Assembly: GCA_030752795.1 (NCBI GenBank) | Contig: JASMDM010000017.1 | Location: 1-38,203 of the forward strand | DNA length: 38,203 nt | Reading direction: 5' to 3' | Source of the DNA: SAR202 cluster bacterium | Lineage (GTDB): Bacteria > Chloroflexota > Dehalococcoidia > Lucifugimonadales > UBA1123 | Shown here: positions 24,052 through 33,417 of the stretch, piece by piece | Position numbering within the stretch: position 1 is the first letter of the stretch | Layout of the letters: each line of letters opens with the position of its first letter | The notes under the pieces: generated by a model | What the model was told of the DNA's origin: nothing | The model's database searches: none | Seen by the model: only the letters and a program-made list of their open reading frames with translations | Translations under genes and position numbers: made by a program

Positions 24052-25302
24052 TTATTCCGAGAATTTGCGGAACACGACGCACGCGTTCTGGCCTCCGAAG
24101 CCAAAGCTGTTGGTCAGCACGGCGTCCACGTCAACTTTCCGGGACTTGTTGGGTACGTAGTCCAGGTCGCATTCCGGATCGGGGTGCTCGTGGTTGATCG
24201 TCGGATGAATCTCCCCGGTTTGTATAGATTTTATGCACGCGACCGCCTCGATCGCTCCGGCGCCGCCAAGGACGTGACCGATCATCGACTTTGTGGAGCT
24301 CACCGGCACGTTGTAGGCATGATCGCCAAACGCCTTCTTGATCGCCAGTGTTTCGATGTGGTCGTTGATTGGCGTAGACGTCCCGTGGGCGTTGATGTAG
24401 CTAATATCTTCCGGAGTCAGGTCAGCGTCTTCCAACGCCCAGCGTATGGCTCGCGCGGCGCCCGAGCCGTCTTCGTCCGGCTGTACAGAATGGAATGCGT
24501 CGGACGAGACACCGTATCCAACCACCTCGGCGAGGATGTTGGCGCCGCGATTCATCGCATGCTCAAGGCTTTCGATCACGAGAACAGCGCTGCCTTCCGC
24601 GGGAACGAACCCGTCTCTCGTGACGTCGAACGGTCTGCTGGCGCGCTCGGGTTTCCCGTTCTGCCGGCTGAGCGCCCTGATGACGTTGAAGCCGCCCAAA
24701 CCAAGCTGGCAAATCCCAGCCTCGCACCCTCCGCCCAGCACGACGTCTGCGATACCGCGTTGTATTGCGACGGCGGCCTCACCGATCCCCTGAGTACCGG
24801 CTGCACAGGCCGTAACGACTGTTGACGTGTAGCCCTTTAGCCCGTAAATGCGGCTGACATTTGCGGCCGCCATGTTGGGCAAGACCATCGGTATGAAGAA
24901 CGGACTCAGCCTCATTCCGCCTTTGTCGATCAGCGTCCGGGCATTGTCCTCGGTGGTTGGGAAGCCTCCGTTGCCGTTCCCCATCACCACGCCGATCCGC
25001 TCTCGGTCCATGTTGGACAGATTCAACCCCGCATCCTCGATCGCAACGCCGGCGGAAGCCACCGCGAATTGAGAAAATCGGGCCATTCGACGCACTTCCC
25101 GATTGTCGATGTACGTCTTGGGATCGAAACCGGTAACCTCTCCGGCAATCTTGGAGGGGTACGCGTCGGTGTCGCACAGCGTCAACGGGCCGATGCCCGA
25201 CCTGCCGTTGACCAGACCGTCCCAGTAATCGTCGATGGATTCGCCCAATGGCGTCATCGCGCCCATACCGGTAATGACGGCTCTTATTCGATTGCTCTTC
25301 AT
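24052..25302 (-). CDS. fabF: Beta-ketoacyl-ACP synthase II
   Basis: 416 aa, the normal length. It elongates acyl-ACP by condensation with malonyl-ACP in fatty acid synthesis. The thiolase fold carries the full triad: Cys166 in 'VVTACAAGTQ', His306 in 'INAHGTSTPINDHIE' and His343 in 'STKSMIGHVLGGAGA'. 'RAVITGMGAMTPLG' is the standard N-terminus, which favours the start at 25302 over a longer frame. No ACP or other fab gene is adjacent; folC is the next gene upstream on the same strand, 139 nt away. Ends just before a strong terminator. Confidence 0.94.
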   Translation of the reverse strand: MKSNRIRAVITGMGAMTPLGESIDDYWDGLVNGRSGIGPLTLCDTDAYPSKIAGEVTGFDPKTYIDNREVRRMARFSQFAVASAGVAIEDAGLNLSNMDRERIGVVMGNGNGGFPTTEDNARTLIDKGGMRLSPFFIPMVLPNMAAANVSRIYGLKGYTSTVVTACAAGTQGIGEAAVAIQRGIADVVLGGGCEAGICQLGLGGFNVIRALSRQNGKPERASRPFDVTRDGFVPAEGSAVLVIESLEHAMNRGANILAEVVGYGVSSDAFHSVQPDEDGSGAARAIRWALEDADLTPEDISYINAHGTSTPINDHIETLAIKKAFGDHAYNVPVSSTKSMIGHVLGGAGAIEAVACIKSIQTGEIHPTINHEHPDPECDLDYVPNKSRKVDVDAVLTNSFGFGGQNACVVFRKFSE

Positions 25303-25441
25303 GCAAGGACGCCTCAGATCAAAGATTCCCCAGGCGATCATTCGAGTTAATTCGATACATCATACCGCAACGGTAGCCGTACTGTTTAGGGGTTGGGAGT
25401 CAAAAATTGGGAAGGAAAATCGGCCCGACAATCGTTGCAGT

Positions 25442-26842
25442 TTAGATTGCGGTCCTGCCTGCTTGAGTGGGGCCGATAAGATTAGGGTAGATTTCGGGTT
25501 CGACGCCGTGCAATTCTTCGTCTGCTTCGGCGGCTAGGGACAACGACCCGGTGCACAGCACCAAGTCTCTCCGCCCGGCAACGTCGATCGCCTGGCGCAG
25601 ACCAACGGCCACAGTATCTGACTGCCCGACCACCTCGAGTCCGGCGTCGGACACCGCCCGTACAGCCGGGCCCAGTTGCCCAGAGCGCGGATGCCGCGAT
25701 TTGACGACCACCACCTTTGGCGACAATGGAGCGAGCCCGGCGAGCATCCCCGGAGCGCTGTGCCCTCCGAGAGCCGCGAACACCAGCACGACGTTGTCGA
25801 ACTCAAAGTATTCGCGCACTGCTTCGACCAACCGACGGATCGAATACGGATTGTGAGCTCCGTCGATAACGATTCTGCGACCGTCGAGTTTCTCGACCTG
25901 AAGTCTGCCTGGCCAGTCGACGTCTCCCAGTCCCTGAACGATAGAAGATTGGGTCAATCGAGCGCCATTGCCCGCCAACGTCTCGGCGATGGCAACAGCG
26001 GTAGCCGCATTCTCCAACTGGTGGTCGCCCAGTAGTGGAATCGACAGTTCGTAATTGTCGCGCATCCCGCTTAACGAGAATTGTTGCCCGGTCAGATCGG
26101 CGGACCGTTTGTCCCATTTCAGTTCGTCCTGCACCTCGACGATGCCAGAACCGTGCTCTGCTGCGACCGCTCGGAAAACGGCGCGCGCTTCTTCTTCGGC
26201 TTGAGGTGCAACGACCACCGGTACGCCAGGCTTGATGATACCTGCCTTCTCGAGGGCGATTTTCTCGATTGTGTCCCCCAAAACGCCGACATGGTCGAGG
26301 CTGATCGAAGTAATCGCCGAGACGACCGGCGCAACCACGTTCGTGGAATCCAGCCGGCCGCCGAGGCCTACTTCGATCACTTGGTAGTCGGCCTCTATTT
26401 GCTTGAAGTGCAAGAAGGCCATCGCCGTCATCAGTTCGAAGAAGCTGACCCCGCCGAAACCGCCCCGTTCGCCAACTCGTAGAACCGCGGGCCAGACCTG
26501 TTGTACCAGTGCAGCGTATGTTTCTTTGGCGACGGGGTTCAGGCCAATTCGGATACGCTCAACAACGCTGTGCAGATGAGGCGACGTGAACAAACCGACG
26601 CGATACCCGGCCGCGCGAAGGATCGATGTTGCCATCGCGGCGGTGCTGCCTTTGCCTTTGGTGCCCGCTATGTGCACCGTCGGCACCCCACGATGTATGC
26701 CGCCCAGTTCCTCAGACAGCAGCAGCATCCGTTCCAGATGAAAGCCTGAGTGACCTGGTTGGTGGGTGGACCGCTCGAAATCGGCCAATCCCATCGCCAG
26801 ACCAACTGCTGCGTCGAACGACAAGTTATCGTTTGGATTCAT
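25442..26842 (-). CDS. folC: Bifunctional folylpolyglutamate/dihydrofolate synthase
   Basis: 466 aa, Mur-ligase family. It adds glutamate to folates (and to dihydropteroate) with ATP. 'TVHIAGTKGKGSTAAMATSI' is the P-loop, 'GLFTSPHLHSVVERIRI' the omega-loop region, 'VIEVGLGGRLDSTN' the Mg site and 'ITSISLDHVGVLGDTIEKIA' the family His; 'VIDGAHNPYSIRRL' opens the C-terminal domain. The start at 26842 is the ATG nearest to the family N-terminus; the SD is weak. Lies upstream of fabF on the same strand and near the formyl-THF enzyme, though not in one operon with the latter. Confidence 0.93.
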   Translation of the reverse strand: MNPNDNLSFDAAVGLAMGLADFERSTHQPGHSGFHLERMLLLSEELGGIHRGVPTVHIAGTKGKGSTAAMATSILRAAGYRVGLFTSPHLHSVVERIRIGLNPVAKETYAALVQQVWPAVLRVGERGGFGGVSFFELMTAMAFLHFKQIEADYQVIEVGLGGRLDSTNVVAPVVSAITSISLDHVGVLGDTIEKIALEKAGIIKPGVPVVVAPQAEEEARAVFRAVAAEHGSGIVEVQDELKWDKRSADLTGQQFSLSGMRDNYELSIPLLGDHQLENAATAVAIAETLAGNGARLTQSSIVQGLGDVDWPGRLQVEKLDGRRIVIDGAHNPYSIRRLVEAVREYFEFDNVVLVFAALGGHSAPGMLAGLAPLSPKVVVVKSRHPRSGQLGPAVRAVSDAGLEVVGQSDTVAVGLRQAIDVAGRRDLVLCTGSLSLAAEADEELHGVEPEIYPNLIGPTQAGRTAI

Positions 26843-27082
26843 GGTGTGTTCGGGTGCTCGGCGGGCATTCGATATGTATATACGGTCTGCGCTAGTACTG
26901 GAAGATTCGGGTGAGTAGATCGACTGATGTCGTCCGCCAAGCGGATCGGACAGTATGAACCGCGTCAGCATCTACTCTACCGCAAAATCGGGGGGTTGAG
27001 TAGCTTCAGTTGCGCTTGGAACGGACTGTTGACGACGCAATGAGTGCGTAATCTCGCGGGTCGGACGTGTGGTGATCTGCGG

Positions 27083-28408
27083 CTACATCCGAAGCGTGCC
27101 AACGCCGTTGCGGACGGCCACGCCTACTCCGAACGGCCGAGACAGCCTGTCCATACGATCGAGCGTCTTCTTGACGAGGTTGCCTGACGCCAAAACCGGC
27201 CTCCCTCGCTGGGACCTTGGACGGCCGTGCCCTAGGTCTATCGGGTGTAGAGTGATCTCGGACAAGTTCTTGTTCTTGTACTCGCATCGGGCGACCACGC
27301 TCTCCCAAAATATGGAGCTGCCGGGAAATCCGCGGGTGTCCTCGTCGCTGCGGGCGTCGTAGAAATCCGCGGGCGTCGCGTCGTGGTTCAGCTTAACCGA
27401 CTCGTAGTTGTATGACGGTTGCCATCGAACCGTCTCATTTTGGAACACGAAGTTGCCCAGGCTGTAGAAGATCGGCTTGCCCTGGTAGACCTCGATGCCG
27501 CGCGTCACGTGGGGGCCATGGCCGAAGAATCCGTCCGCGCCGGCGTCGATGCACGCGCGAGCGAACGTCAAGAGGAACTCGGGCGGGTCGTCGCGGGTTG
27601 CGCCGCTTTCGTGGCAGTGGAACGCGACGAAGACCCAGTCAGCCATGCGCCGGGCGTCTCGCACCCACTTGAGGTTCTCTTCCATGTCTCTGCGGTTCGG
27701 TCTCGACGTCCGCTTGAACTCCTCGCCTACCGCGAACCTTCCATCCAAGAAAGCCATCTCGGTGTCGGTGTTTTCCTTGACCGCGCCCGTGGGGCGAAAT
27801 CTGCGCTGAGCAGCGTTGGCAGCTTCGAACCCGAGTTCGCGACTGATGCGCTTGAGCTGATCGAAGGCGGGGCGGTCAACGGTGTTGGTCGAAGAAAACC
27901 GCACGCCGTTGAGGCCGGGCCTGCCCTTCAGATCGGGCCGCTGGTCGAGTGCTCGGCCAGCCTCGTGAAAAGTCGACGACGCGGATATCAAGGCGACCCG
28001 TCCCTTCGCCGTGTCCAAGTACGCCGGGGCTCGCGCTTCGCTTAGATTGCTGCCCGTCCCGGCGTGGACGAGACCAGCGGACCGTAGGTTCTTGAGATTC
28101 TCGGCGACGCCGCCTTCACCGTAATCGTAGCTGTGGTTGTTGGCGGTGGAAACAATGTTGATCCCAGCCCACTGCAGATCCTCGATGTTTCGAGGATCGG
28201 ATGCGGTGAACGTTCCGCCCGCCATGCCGGGAGAGTGCTCGTATTCGTGCATGAGCATCTCGAGGTTCGTGTACCCGACGTCTGCCTGTCGGAACAGCTC
28301 GACCAACGACACAAACTGAGGCTCCCGGAAAACCGAGAGCCTGCGGGTAATCATAGTATCGCCGCTGGCCACCAGTGTCAGATCGCCCGATTCGGCTTCG
28401 TAGACCAA
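27083..28408 (-). CDS. CapA/PGA_cap family phosphoesterase-like protein
   Basis: 441 aa. Calcineurin-like metal fold of the CapA (poly-gamma-glutamate capsule) family: 'LTLVASGDTMI' (Asp17), 'YTNLEMLM' (Asn48, Glu50), 'ANNHSYDYGEGG' (Asn91, His92), 'FVAFHCHES' and 'FFGHGPHVTRGIEVY' followed by 'IFYSLGNFVFQ'. No signal peptide or membrane anchor, so not a typical capsule-export protein; a cytoplasmic hydrolase is likely. The start is a TTG at 28408: the codon before it is TGA, and GGAGG sits five bases upstream, while the ATG at 28412 is out of frame. The GNAT gene ends 15 nt upstream on the same strand, so both form an operon. Confidence 0.85.
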   Translation of the reverse strand: MVYEAESGDLTLVASGDTMITRRLSVFREPQFVSLVELFRQADVGYTNLEMLMHEYEHSPGMAGGTFTASDPRNIEDLQWAGINIVSTANNHSYDYGEGGVAENLKNLRSAGLVHAGTGSNLSEARAPAYLDTAKGRVALISASSTFHEAGRALDQRPDLKGRPGLNGVRFSSTNTVDRPAFDQLKRISRELGFEAANAAQRRFRPTGAVKENTDTEMAFLDGRFAVGEEFKRTSRPNRRDMEENLKWVRDARRMADWVFVAFHCHESGATRDDPPEFLLTFARACIDAGADGFFGHGPHVTRGIEVYQGKPIFYSLGNFVFQNETVRWQPSYNYESVKLNHDATPADFYDARSDEDTRGFPGSSIFWESVVARCEYKNKNLSEITLHPIDLGHGRPRSQRGRPVLASGNLVKKTLDRMDRLSRPFGVGVAVRNGVGTLRM

Positions 28409-28423
28409 TCATGCCTCCGATGC

Positions 28424-29014
28424 TTAAACCGTGTGAGACACCTGCGACTCCTCGCTTGACGATCGTTGAGCGTACTCGGCGGCAAGTATGCCCATCACCA
28501 CGGAGTCGAATCGCGATCCTTCGTGAGGCCGGCTCTTACGGAGCGTGCCTTCGTGCACAAATCCCAGGTGGTCGAAAAGCGAGTGCGCGGCCGTGTTGTA
28601 CTCCGGGATGTCCACCCAGACGCGATAGAGCTGGAACTCGCCGAACCCGAGCTCGAGCGCCGCGCGCGCTGCCGCCGTGCCGTAGCCAAGGTGCCACATG
28701 TCTTTGCGACCGACGAGGATCGACAGTTGACCATCGCCCAAGGCTTCCTCGAGCGCGATATGAACTTCGCCGATGTGCTCACCGCCATCGGTGTAGATCG
28801 ACAACGTTTTGTGATTGGGGTCTTCGAAGACGCGGTCGAAATCTTCGTCGGACGCCTGCTCCATCTCCACGGGGTGATATCCGAGGTGGGCGGGCTCGCC
28901 GTACGAGTATCGTCCGAACCAATTATCCGAGACTTCGTCGTCTTCCAGCCACCGTCTGATTCGGGACACGTCCTGTCTGGTCACAGGCGCGAGAACCACT
29001 TTTTGTTGGGGCAT
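28424..29014 (-). CDS. GNAT acetyltransferase, RimJ/RimL type
   Basis: 196 aa. 'VVLAPVTRQDVSRIRRWLED' at the N-terminus, 'GEVHIALEEALGDGQLSILV' as central strands and 'HLGYGTAAARAALELGFGEF' with 'EYNTAAHSLFDHLGFVHEGT' are the acetyl-CoA loop and closing motif of this group, which acetylates protein N-termini or small amines. AGGAGG seven bases before the ATG fixes the start. First gene of an operon with the CapA-like gene, divergent from the M24 gene. Confidence 0.88.
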   Translation of the reverse strand: MPQQKVVLAPVTRQDVSRIRRWLEDDEVSDNWFGRYSYGEPAHLGYHPVEMEQASDEDFDRVFEDPNHKTLSIYTDGGEHIGEVHIALEEALGDGQLSILVGRKDMWHLGYGTAAARAALELGFGEFQLYRVWVDIPEYNTAAHSLFDHLGFVHEGTLRKSRPHEGSRFDSVVMGILAAEYAQRSSSEESQVSHTV

Positions 29015-29370
29015 GGCAACCTCCTGACACAGAGTGAACTACGCGTTTGGACCGCGACGGATATTGTTGTTAGAACTTTTATCAGATTCGGCCAAATTAT
29101 GCCACCAAAGCTCGCAACTGGACGGCAGTTGCCCGACGCCCTTCCTCTTAGTATGATTGGGTCGTACAGAACCGCCCGAACCGTTAACGCTCGTAACCTG
29201 AAACGCGGGCCGCGATGTTTCGGGCCTCACGGGCAGAAACCGTCGACTCAAGGTCTAACTCCGTTGCCAGCCCGAGATCGACTATGCGACGCGTCACCAT
29301 CGACTCGCCTCGCGTAAGCTGCCGACAGCCGCCAAAACGGTCATGAAACCATCGTTTAGGAGACAGATCA
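29015..29370 (+). other. Divergent intergenic region
   Basis: About 355 bases between the GNAT (minus) and the M24 peptidase (plus). It should hold both promoters, but I see no strong -35/-10 pair and no repeat. AGGAG (29359-29364) belongs to the M24 gene. Confidence 0.5.
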
Positions 29371-30546
29371 ATGGCCATCGATACGGTCATCCAACAAGCC
29401 CAGAACTTCATGGCCGCCGAAGGCATCTCGGGCTGGTTGCTGTACGAGTACAGGGGATTAAACCCCATATTTTGGGATACGCTGGGACCTGTGTCCAACG
29501 TGACAAGGCCATGCTGGCTCTGGATGCCAGCCGAAGGCGAACCTCAACTCATCGTCAGTTTCGTCGACCACGGACGCTTTGCTCACATCGAAGTCGAGAC
29601 CATTACGTTCGTCAACCGGCAACAGATGACCGCGCGGCTGCGCGAAGCGCTGATGGATGCCGTAAAGGTGGCGATGGAATATTCGCCTAACGCCGCCCTG
29701 CCTCGAGTGTCACGGATCGACGCCGGCACCAAGGAATTCGTCACCGGTCTTGGCGTCGAAATCGTGTCTTCAGCGGACTTGTTGCAGTACGCCAGCCAGC
29801 GCTGGGACGAAGATCAACTCAAATCGCACGAGATCGCAGCTCAAAAACTCAGCCAAATCGTCAACGAAGCCTTCGACCATATCGGCGCCTCGCTGGCCTC
29901 CGGAATCACCGAATACGCCGTTGCCGAGTTCATCCGGGGCAGATTCCGCGAAGAAGGCTTGGTCGTGACCGACGGACCCGCGGTGGCGGTGAACGAACAT
30001 GCATCGGACCCTCACTTCGACCCCACGGATCCTGACGCGCCCGCGATCAAGGAAGGCGACTGGGTCCTGATCGACCTGTGGGCAAGACTGCCCGGCGACG
30101 ACTCGATGTTCGGAGACATCACGTGGACCGCATACGTCGGCGACAAGGTTCCCGCTAAGCACCGCGAGGTGTTCGACGCGGTGATCGACGCGAGGGACGC
30201 CGCCCTGGACGAACTCGAGAAGGCGCACCGCGACGGCCGTGTGCTCGAAGGATGGGAGCTCGACAAGGTCGCCAGGGAGCACATCACGCGATCCGGATAC
30301 GCCGAGTTCTTCAACCACCGCCTCGGGCACAGCCTGGGCCGCGAAGTCCACTCCAACGCCGTCAATCTCGACGGCTGGGAGACTCGCGACACCCGCAAGG
30401 TGATCACCGGAATCGGACTCACCATCGAACCGGGGATCTATCTGCCGGAGTTCGGCGTCCGCTCGGAGATCGACGTCTTCATGTCCAAGGACGGCCCGGT
30501 AGTCACTACGGAAGTACAACGCGAGATCGTTCTGATCCGCCCCTAA
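29371..30546 (+). CDS. M24 family metallopeptidase (Xaa-Pro aminopeptidase/creatinase-like)
   Basis: 391 aa with the pita-bread fold: N-terminal creatinase-like domain (1-150) and a catalytic domain with all five metal ligands, Asp235 ('VLIDLWAR'), Asp249 ('FGDITWTAY'), His320 ('NHRLGHSLGREVH'), Glu353 ('TIEPGIYLPE') and Glu366 ('VRSEID'). It would cleave Xaa-Pro bonds or a related amide in the cytoplasm; creatinase-type activity cannot be excluded. AGGAG eight bases before the ATG supports the start. Monocistronic by spacing. Confidence 0.9.
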   Translation: MAIDTVIQQAQNFMAAEGISGWLLYEYRGLNPIFWDTLGPVSNVTRPCWLWMPAEGEPQLIVSFVDHGRFAHIEVETITFVNRQQMTARLREALMDAVKVAMEYSPNAALPRVSRIDAGTKEFVTGLGVEIVSSADLLQYASQRWDEDQLKSHEIAAQKLSQIVNEAFDHIGASLASGITEYAVAEFIRGRFREEGLVVTDGPAVAVNEHASDPHFDPTDPDAPAIKEGDWVLIDLWARLPGDDSMFGDITWTAYVGDKVPAKHREVFDAVIDARDAALDELEKAHRDGRVLEGWELDKVAREHITRSGYAEFFNHRLGHSLGREVHSNAVNLDGWETRDTRKVITGIGLTIEPGIYLPEFGVRSEIDVFMSKDGPVVTTEVQREIVLIRP

Positions 30547-30917
30547 GGCGCGGGCGCCTTTCCCGGTCGCATTACCGCGCCCGTCCGTCGCAATTGAGGT
30601 TGGTCGTGGTCGACGACCCTCATATATCCTCAGTGCCAAGAAAAGAACGATGATTCGTTCGAGATTGACTCGGCCGGCGAGACGGCTGCATTCATCTCCC
30701 TGGAGCAAGGCAGGATCGCGGCAGCACGCGTCCGCACGGGACTCGCCCGGCAACCAGGGACGATCATACTTGGGCGTACGCATGATCTTCGACCGCTTCG
30801 TGATGACGAAGCGGCGTGAGAACGATGGGGTTCTTCGATCGAGTGGGCTGGCGCCCGTCGAGATCCAAGCCTTTCCGCAACCGCCCTTCTTCTTTGCGTC
30901 CTCGCTCCGGCACGAGT
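30547..30917 (+). other. Intergenic region upstream of the toxin-antitoxin operon
   Basis: About 370 bases without a convincing gene. A 90-codon frame (30650-30922) exists but runs through the promoter and operator and shows no family features. Confidence 0.5.
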
Positions 30918-30923
30918 TATAAT
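30918..30923 (+). promoter_or_regulatory. Perfect -10 box of the toxin-antitoxin operon
   Basis: TATAAT, with a weak TTGCGT (30894-30899) 18 bases upstream. Its last three bases overlap the left arm of the operator palindrome, which suits repression by the antitoxin. Confidence 0.65.
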
Positions 30924-30941
30924 ACGTATACAATACGTATT
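30921..30941. promoter_or_regulatory. Palindromic operator of the toxin-antitoxin operon
   Basis: AATACGTAT-ACA-ATACGTATT: perfect 9-bp arms around 3 bases, between the -10 box and the antitoxin start 15 bases further on. Ribbon-helix-helix antitoxins typically bind such sites as dimers of dimers. Confidence 0.7.
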
Positions 30942-30955
30942 GTTAGAGAGCGGAC

Positions 30956-31186
30956 ATGCAAAAGAAGCTGACTATCACCGTCGATGAGCGGGTGTACGAG
31001 GGACTACACAGCGTTATAGGACGGCGCAACATCAGCCGGTTCATCGAGTCGCTGGTGCGCCCTCACGTAATCGGAGCGGACATGGAGGCGGGATATCGAC
31101 AGATGGCCCAGGATGAGGCTCGCGAAGCCGATGCGTTGCTATGGGCGGATTCCACTTTCCTAGACATGAGCGATGAAACGCGGTAA
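30956..31186 (+). CDS. Ribbon-helix-helix antitoxin (MazE-like)
   Basis: 76 aa. The N-terminus '[20 protein letters not shown]' is a short beta-strand followed by two helices, the ribbon-helix-helix DNA-binding fold; the acidic C-terminal part ('[20 protein letters not shown]') is the expected toxin-binding tail. It should neutralise the toxin encoded just after it and repress the operon through the palindrome at 30921-30941. The toxin gene starts 14 bases inside its end, so the two are translationally coupled. Confidence 0.85.
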   Translation: MQKKLTITVDERVYEGLHSVIGRRNISRFIESLVRPHVIGADMEAGYRQMAQDEAREADALLWADSTFLDMSDETR

Positions 31187-31499
31187 CGTGTGGTGGGTCA
31201 ATTTCGACCCGGCCGTCGGAGGGGAAGTTCGCAAACAACGCCCAGCCGTGATCGTCAGCAACGACGTGTCCAACAGGTTCTTGAACCGGGTGCAGGTCGT
31301 CCCGCTCACCAGCAACGTGGACCGGCTATATCCGAGCGAAGCGTTCGTCGTCATCAACGGCAAACAGCATAAGGCAATGGCCGACCAACTTACGACGGTC
31401 AGCAAGACGCGCCTGCGCAATGCTGTCAGTCGGCTGTCGATTACGGATATGACAGGCGTGGAGCGGTCCCTTAAAGCTCAACTCGGGCTCACAGAGTGA
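31173..31499 (+). CDS. mazF: MazF/PemK family mRNA-interferase toxin
   Basis: 108 aa, the usual length. '[20 protein letters not shown]' and 'RPAVIVSND' form the N-terminal barrel with the catalytic Arg region; '[20 protein letters not shown]' and '[11 protein letters not shown]' are the conserved second and third blocks. Members cut RNA at short sequences; the recognised sequence cannot be predicted. It overlaps the antitoxin gene by 14 bases. No mutation of a conserved block is seen, so the pair looks intact. Confidence 0.92.
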   Translation: MKRGNVWWVNFDPAVGGEVRKQRPAVIVSNDVSNRFLNRVQVVPLTSNVDRLYPSEAFVVINGKQHKAMADQLTTVSKTRLRNAVSRLSITDMTGVERSLKAQLGLTE

Positions 31500-31893
31500 C
31501 GCATATCCTTCACCCTATCCCGAATGTCAAAGCGAGCCGATTTGACACGGGATCCGAAATATCTCCCTCAGGTGTCGCGATAAGGTCCGATTCGTCACAT
31601 CTCAGGCGTGAAATTGCGGCGAAGGTGCGGGACGCATCCACCGATGATATCGCCATGGGGACTGGGAACGGAGCCTGCGGTTTCGCTCACCTCCTGAACC
31701 CCGAACGCCAGGCCGGTCAGCGACCAGTTTCTTTTGCTGCGGCCTCTGAATGATACAAATTGTTCGGCACAACTTGTTTCTTCCGTCATCATCATGCGGA
31801 CGAGGACGTCTGAACAAATTTGCGTCGCGAATGACTTATCGACTCAAGCAGCCATTACCCATCTGATCGTATTCTCGACGGGCCGCTCGACGC
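31500..31893 (+). other. Intergenic region with one dispersed repeat
   Basis: About 390 bases between the convergent toxin and MFS genes. No gene is supported. The only element I recognise is the repeat copy at 31719-31795; no clear terminator hairpin with a T-tract is visible for either gene. Confidence 0.5.
31719..31795 (+). repeat. Dispersed intergenic repeat copy
   Basis: AGCGACCAGTTTCTTTTGCT then GCGGCCTCTGAATGATACAA and ATTGTT. The first 45 bases match the copy at 14861 including the leading AGCGACCAG and the CAA.TTGTT part; the rest is more diverged. Confidence 0.65.
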
Positions 31894-33120
31894 TTACCCT
31901 CCGCCCTCCGCCATCTGGTTGGCGGTTTTGGGCAGCTTGAGCCTGGACAACGCTACTGCAGCCAGCATCGTGACCGCTGCTCCATATGTGAACACGATGT
32001 GCGTTCCGTAGTTATCCGCGATCAATCCGGCGAACACCGGGGACAACGTTCCCAAGAAGCTCGCGCCATATATCAGCGAGACCACGGTCGATTGGACCTC
32101 ACCCCCGGCGATGTCCATCGCCGCCGCGATGAAGATGGTGTGGAGCGAATACAGGAACGCGCCCAGTCCCAGAATCGTTAGCACAAGCTGGATGCCGGGA
32201 TTGGCAAACGTCAGAGCGAAGAAGAGCACGCTCATAAACATGAGCGCGGGCACGATTACAACTTTGCGCCCGAATCTGTCCGAGAAATGACCCATCGCAG
32301 GTTGTGCGAATATTCCGACAACCTGGGCCATCGCCAAGTACCCTGCCACCTTGCCCGCGGAGAACTCGAGGTCTTCGCGCAAATAGACGGGCAGAAAGAC
32401 AACAATGGCGCTTTGGCCCATGCTACGGAGGGCGGTGATCAGCACCAACATCACAAGTTGGCGCTTCCTGAGCAGAGCGGCTATCGACCGGAAGTAGGCG
32501 CCGGTCGACGACGTGCCGGGCACTTCTCCGGGCACGCTCCGCATCATGCTCCACAACAAGAATCCGCCGAGGATCGCAGGAAACAGGCTTGCCTGCAGCA
32601 CTTCCCTCCACAATAGGACCGTCAATGCGCTCGCGGCAATCGGAGGTCCGAAAACCTCGCCGACGCTGCCGCCGGTGCCGTGAAGCGATATCGCGAATCC
32701 TCGCTTGTCAGGAAAGCGCCTGGATAGAGCTCCGATGGCCGGAGGGTGGTACATAGACGGTCCGATTCCCACCAAGAGCATCGCTCCGAGCATCGTCCAG
32801 TAGTCGGGGGCTAATCCCGCAACGAAGAAGGCGATGCCCATCAACGACATGGAGATGCCCAGCATCAGCGCTGCGCGATTCGCGAACCGGTCGCCGAGGT
32901 AACCGGCAGCAACGGTCATGGTCCAGCCCATCAGTTGCCGTGAGAACGCGAGCGTGCCGAATTGCGTCGCGGTCAGCGCCAATCCGAGCTTGATCTCCGG
33001 AAGCAGAATTGCCTGAAGTCCCGAGTTGTAGATGTGCTTGATCGCGTGACCCAACACAACCGTGGCCGCTAGTTTGTTGCGCCCTTTCTTTTGCTCCTCG
33101 GTGACGTGCGTCGTTTCCAT
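31894..33120 (-). CDS. MFS transporter
   Basis: 408 aa with about 12 membrane helices in two halves. Between helices 2 and 3 'AAGYLGDRFANRAALMLG' is the MFS signature (G-x-x-x-D-R), repeated in the second half as 'AMGHFSDRFGRKVVIVPAL'. 'GPSMYHPPAIGALSRRFPDK' in helix 4 resembles the fosmidomycin-resistance-type and related efflux carriers, but substrate and direction are not readable. A GGAGG lies about 14 bases before the ATG, somewhat far. No regulator is adjacent. Confidence 0.87.
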   Translation of the reverse strand: METTHVTEEQKKGRNKLAATVVLGHAIKHIYNSGLQAILLPEIKLGLALTATQFGTLAFSRQLMGWTMTVAAGYLGDRFANRAALMLGISMSLMGIAFFVAGLAPDYWTMLGAMLLVGIGPSMYHPPAIGALSRRFPDKRGFAISLHGTGGSVGEVFGPPIAASALTVLLWREVLQASLFPAILGGFLLWSMMRSVPGEVPGTSSTGAYFRSIAALLRKRQLVMLVLITALRSMGQSAIVVFLPVYLREDLEFSAGKVAGYLAMAQVVGIFAQPAMGHFSDRFGRKVVIVPALMFMSVLFFALTFANPGIQLVLTILGLGAFLYSLHTIFIAAAMDIAGGEVQSTVVSLIYGASFLGTLSPVFAGLIADNYGTHIVFTYGAAVTMLAAVALSRLKLPKTANQMAEGGG

Positions 33121-33310
33121 TTACGGGATGTCCCTCCGATCGCCTTTGCTTCTGTGGTCGCGTCAAACCCTGGCTCGATCTGAACTCGAGAAGGCGAGTT
33201 CAACGAACCCCAGGCGACGACCCACGCGATTATATGCGCCGAGAATGCCAAACACAACGAGGGGGTCCGATGAGCGGCAGGCAGTTGAGTCGCGCGGGAC
33301 TCACAAACGA

Positions 33311-33337
33311 AGAGACGGCGAATTCTTCGCCGTCTCT
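33311..33337. terminator. Terminator downstream of the SDR gene
   Basis: 12-bp perfect stem AGAGACGGCGAA / TTCGCCGTCTCT with a 3-base loop, about 80 bases after the SDR stop (minus strand), followed on that strand by TCGTTTGTG. It separates the SDR and MFS transcripts. Confidence 0.75.
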
Positions 33338-33417
33338 ATTGAGCATTGAGGTTAGTCGCGGGAGATTGTGGCTCCTCTGCCGACTGGTCGACTGTGCGCC
33401 GACTGCAAACGGCGCGC

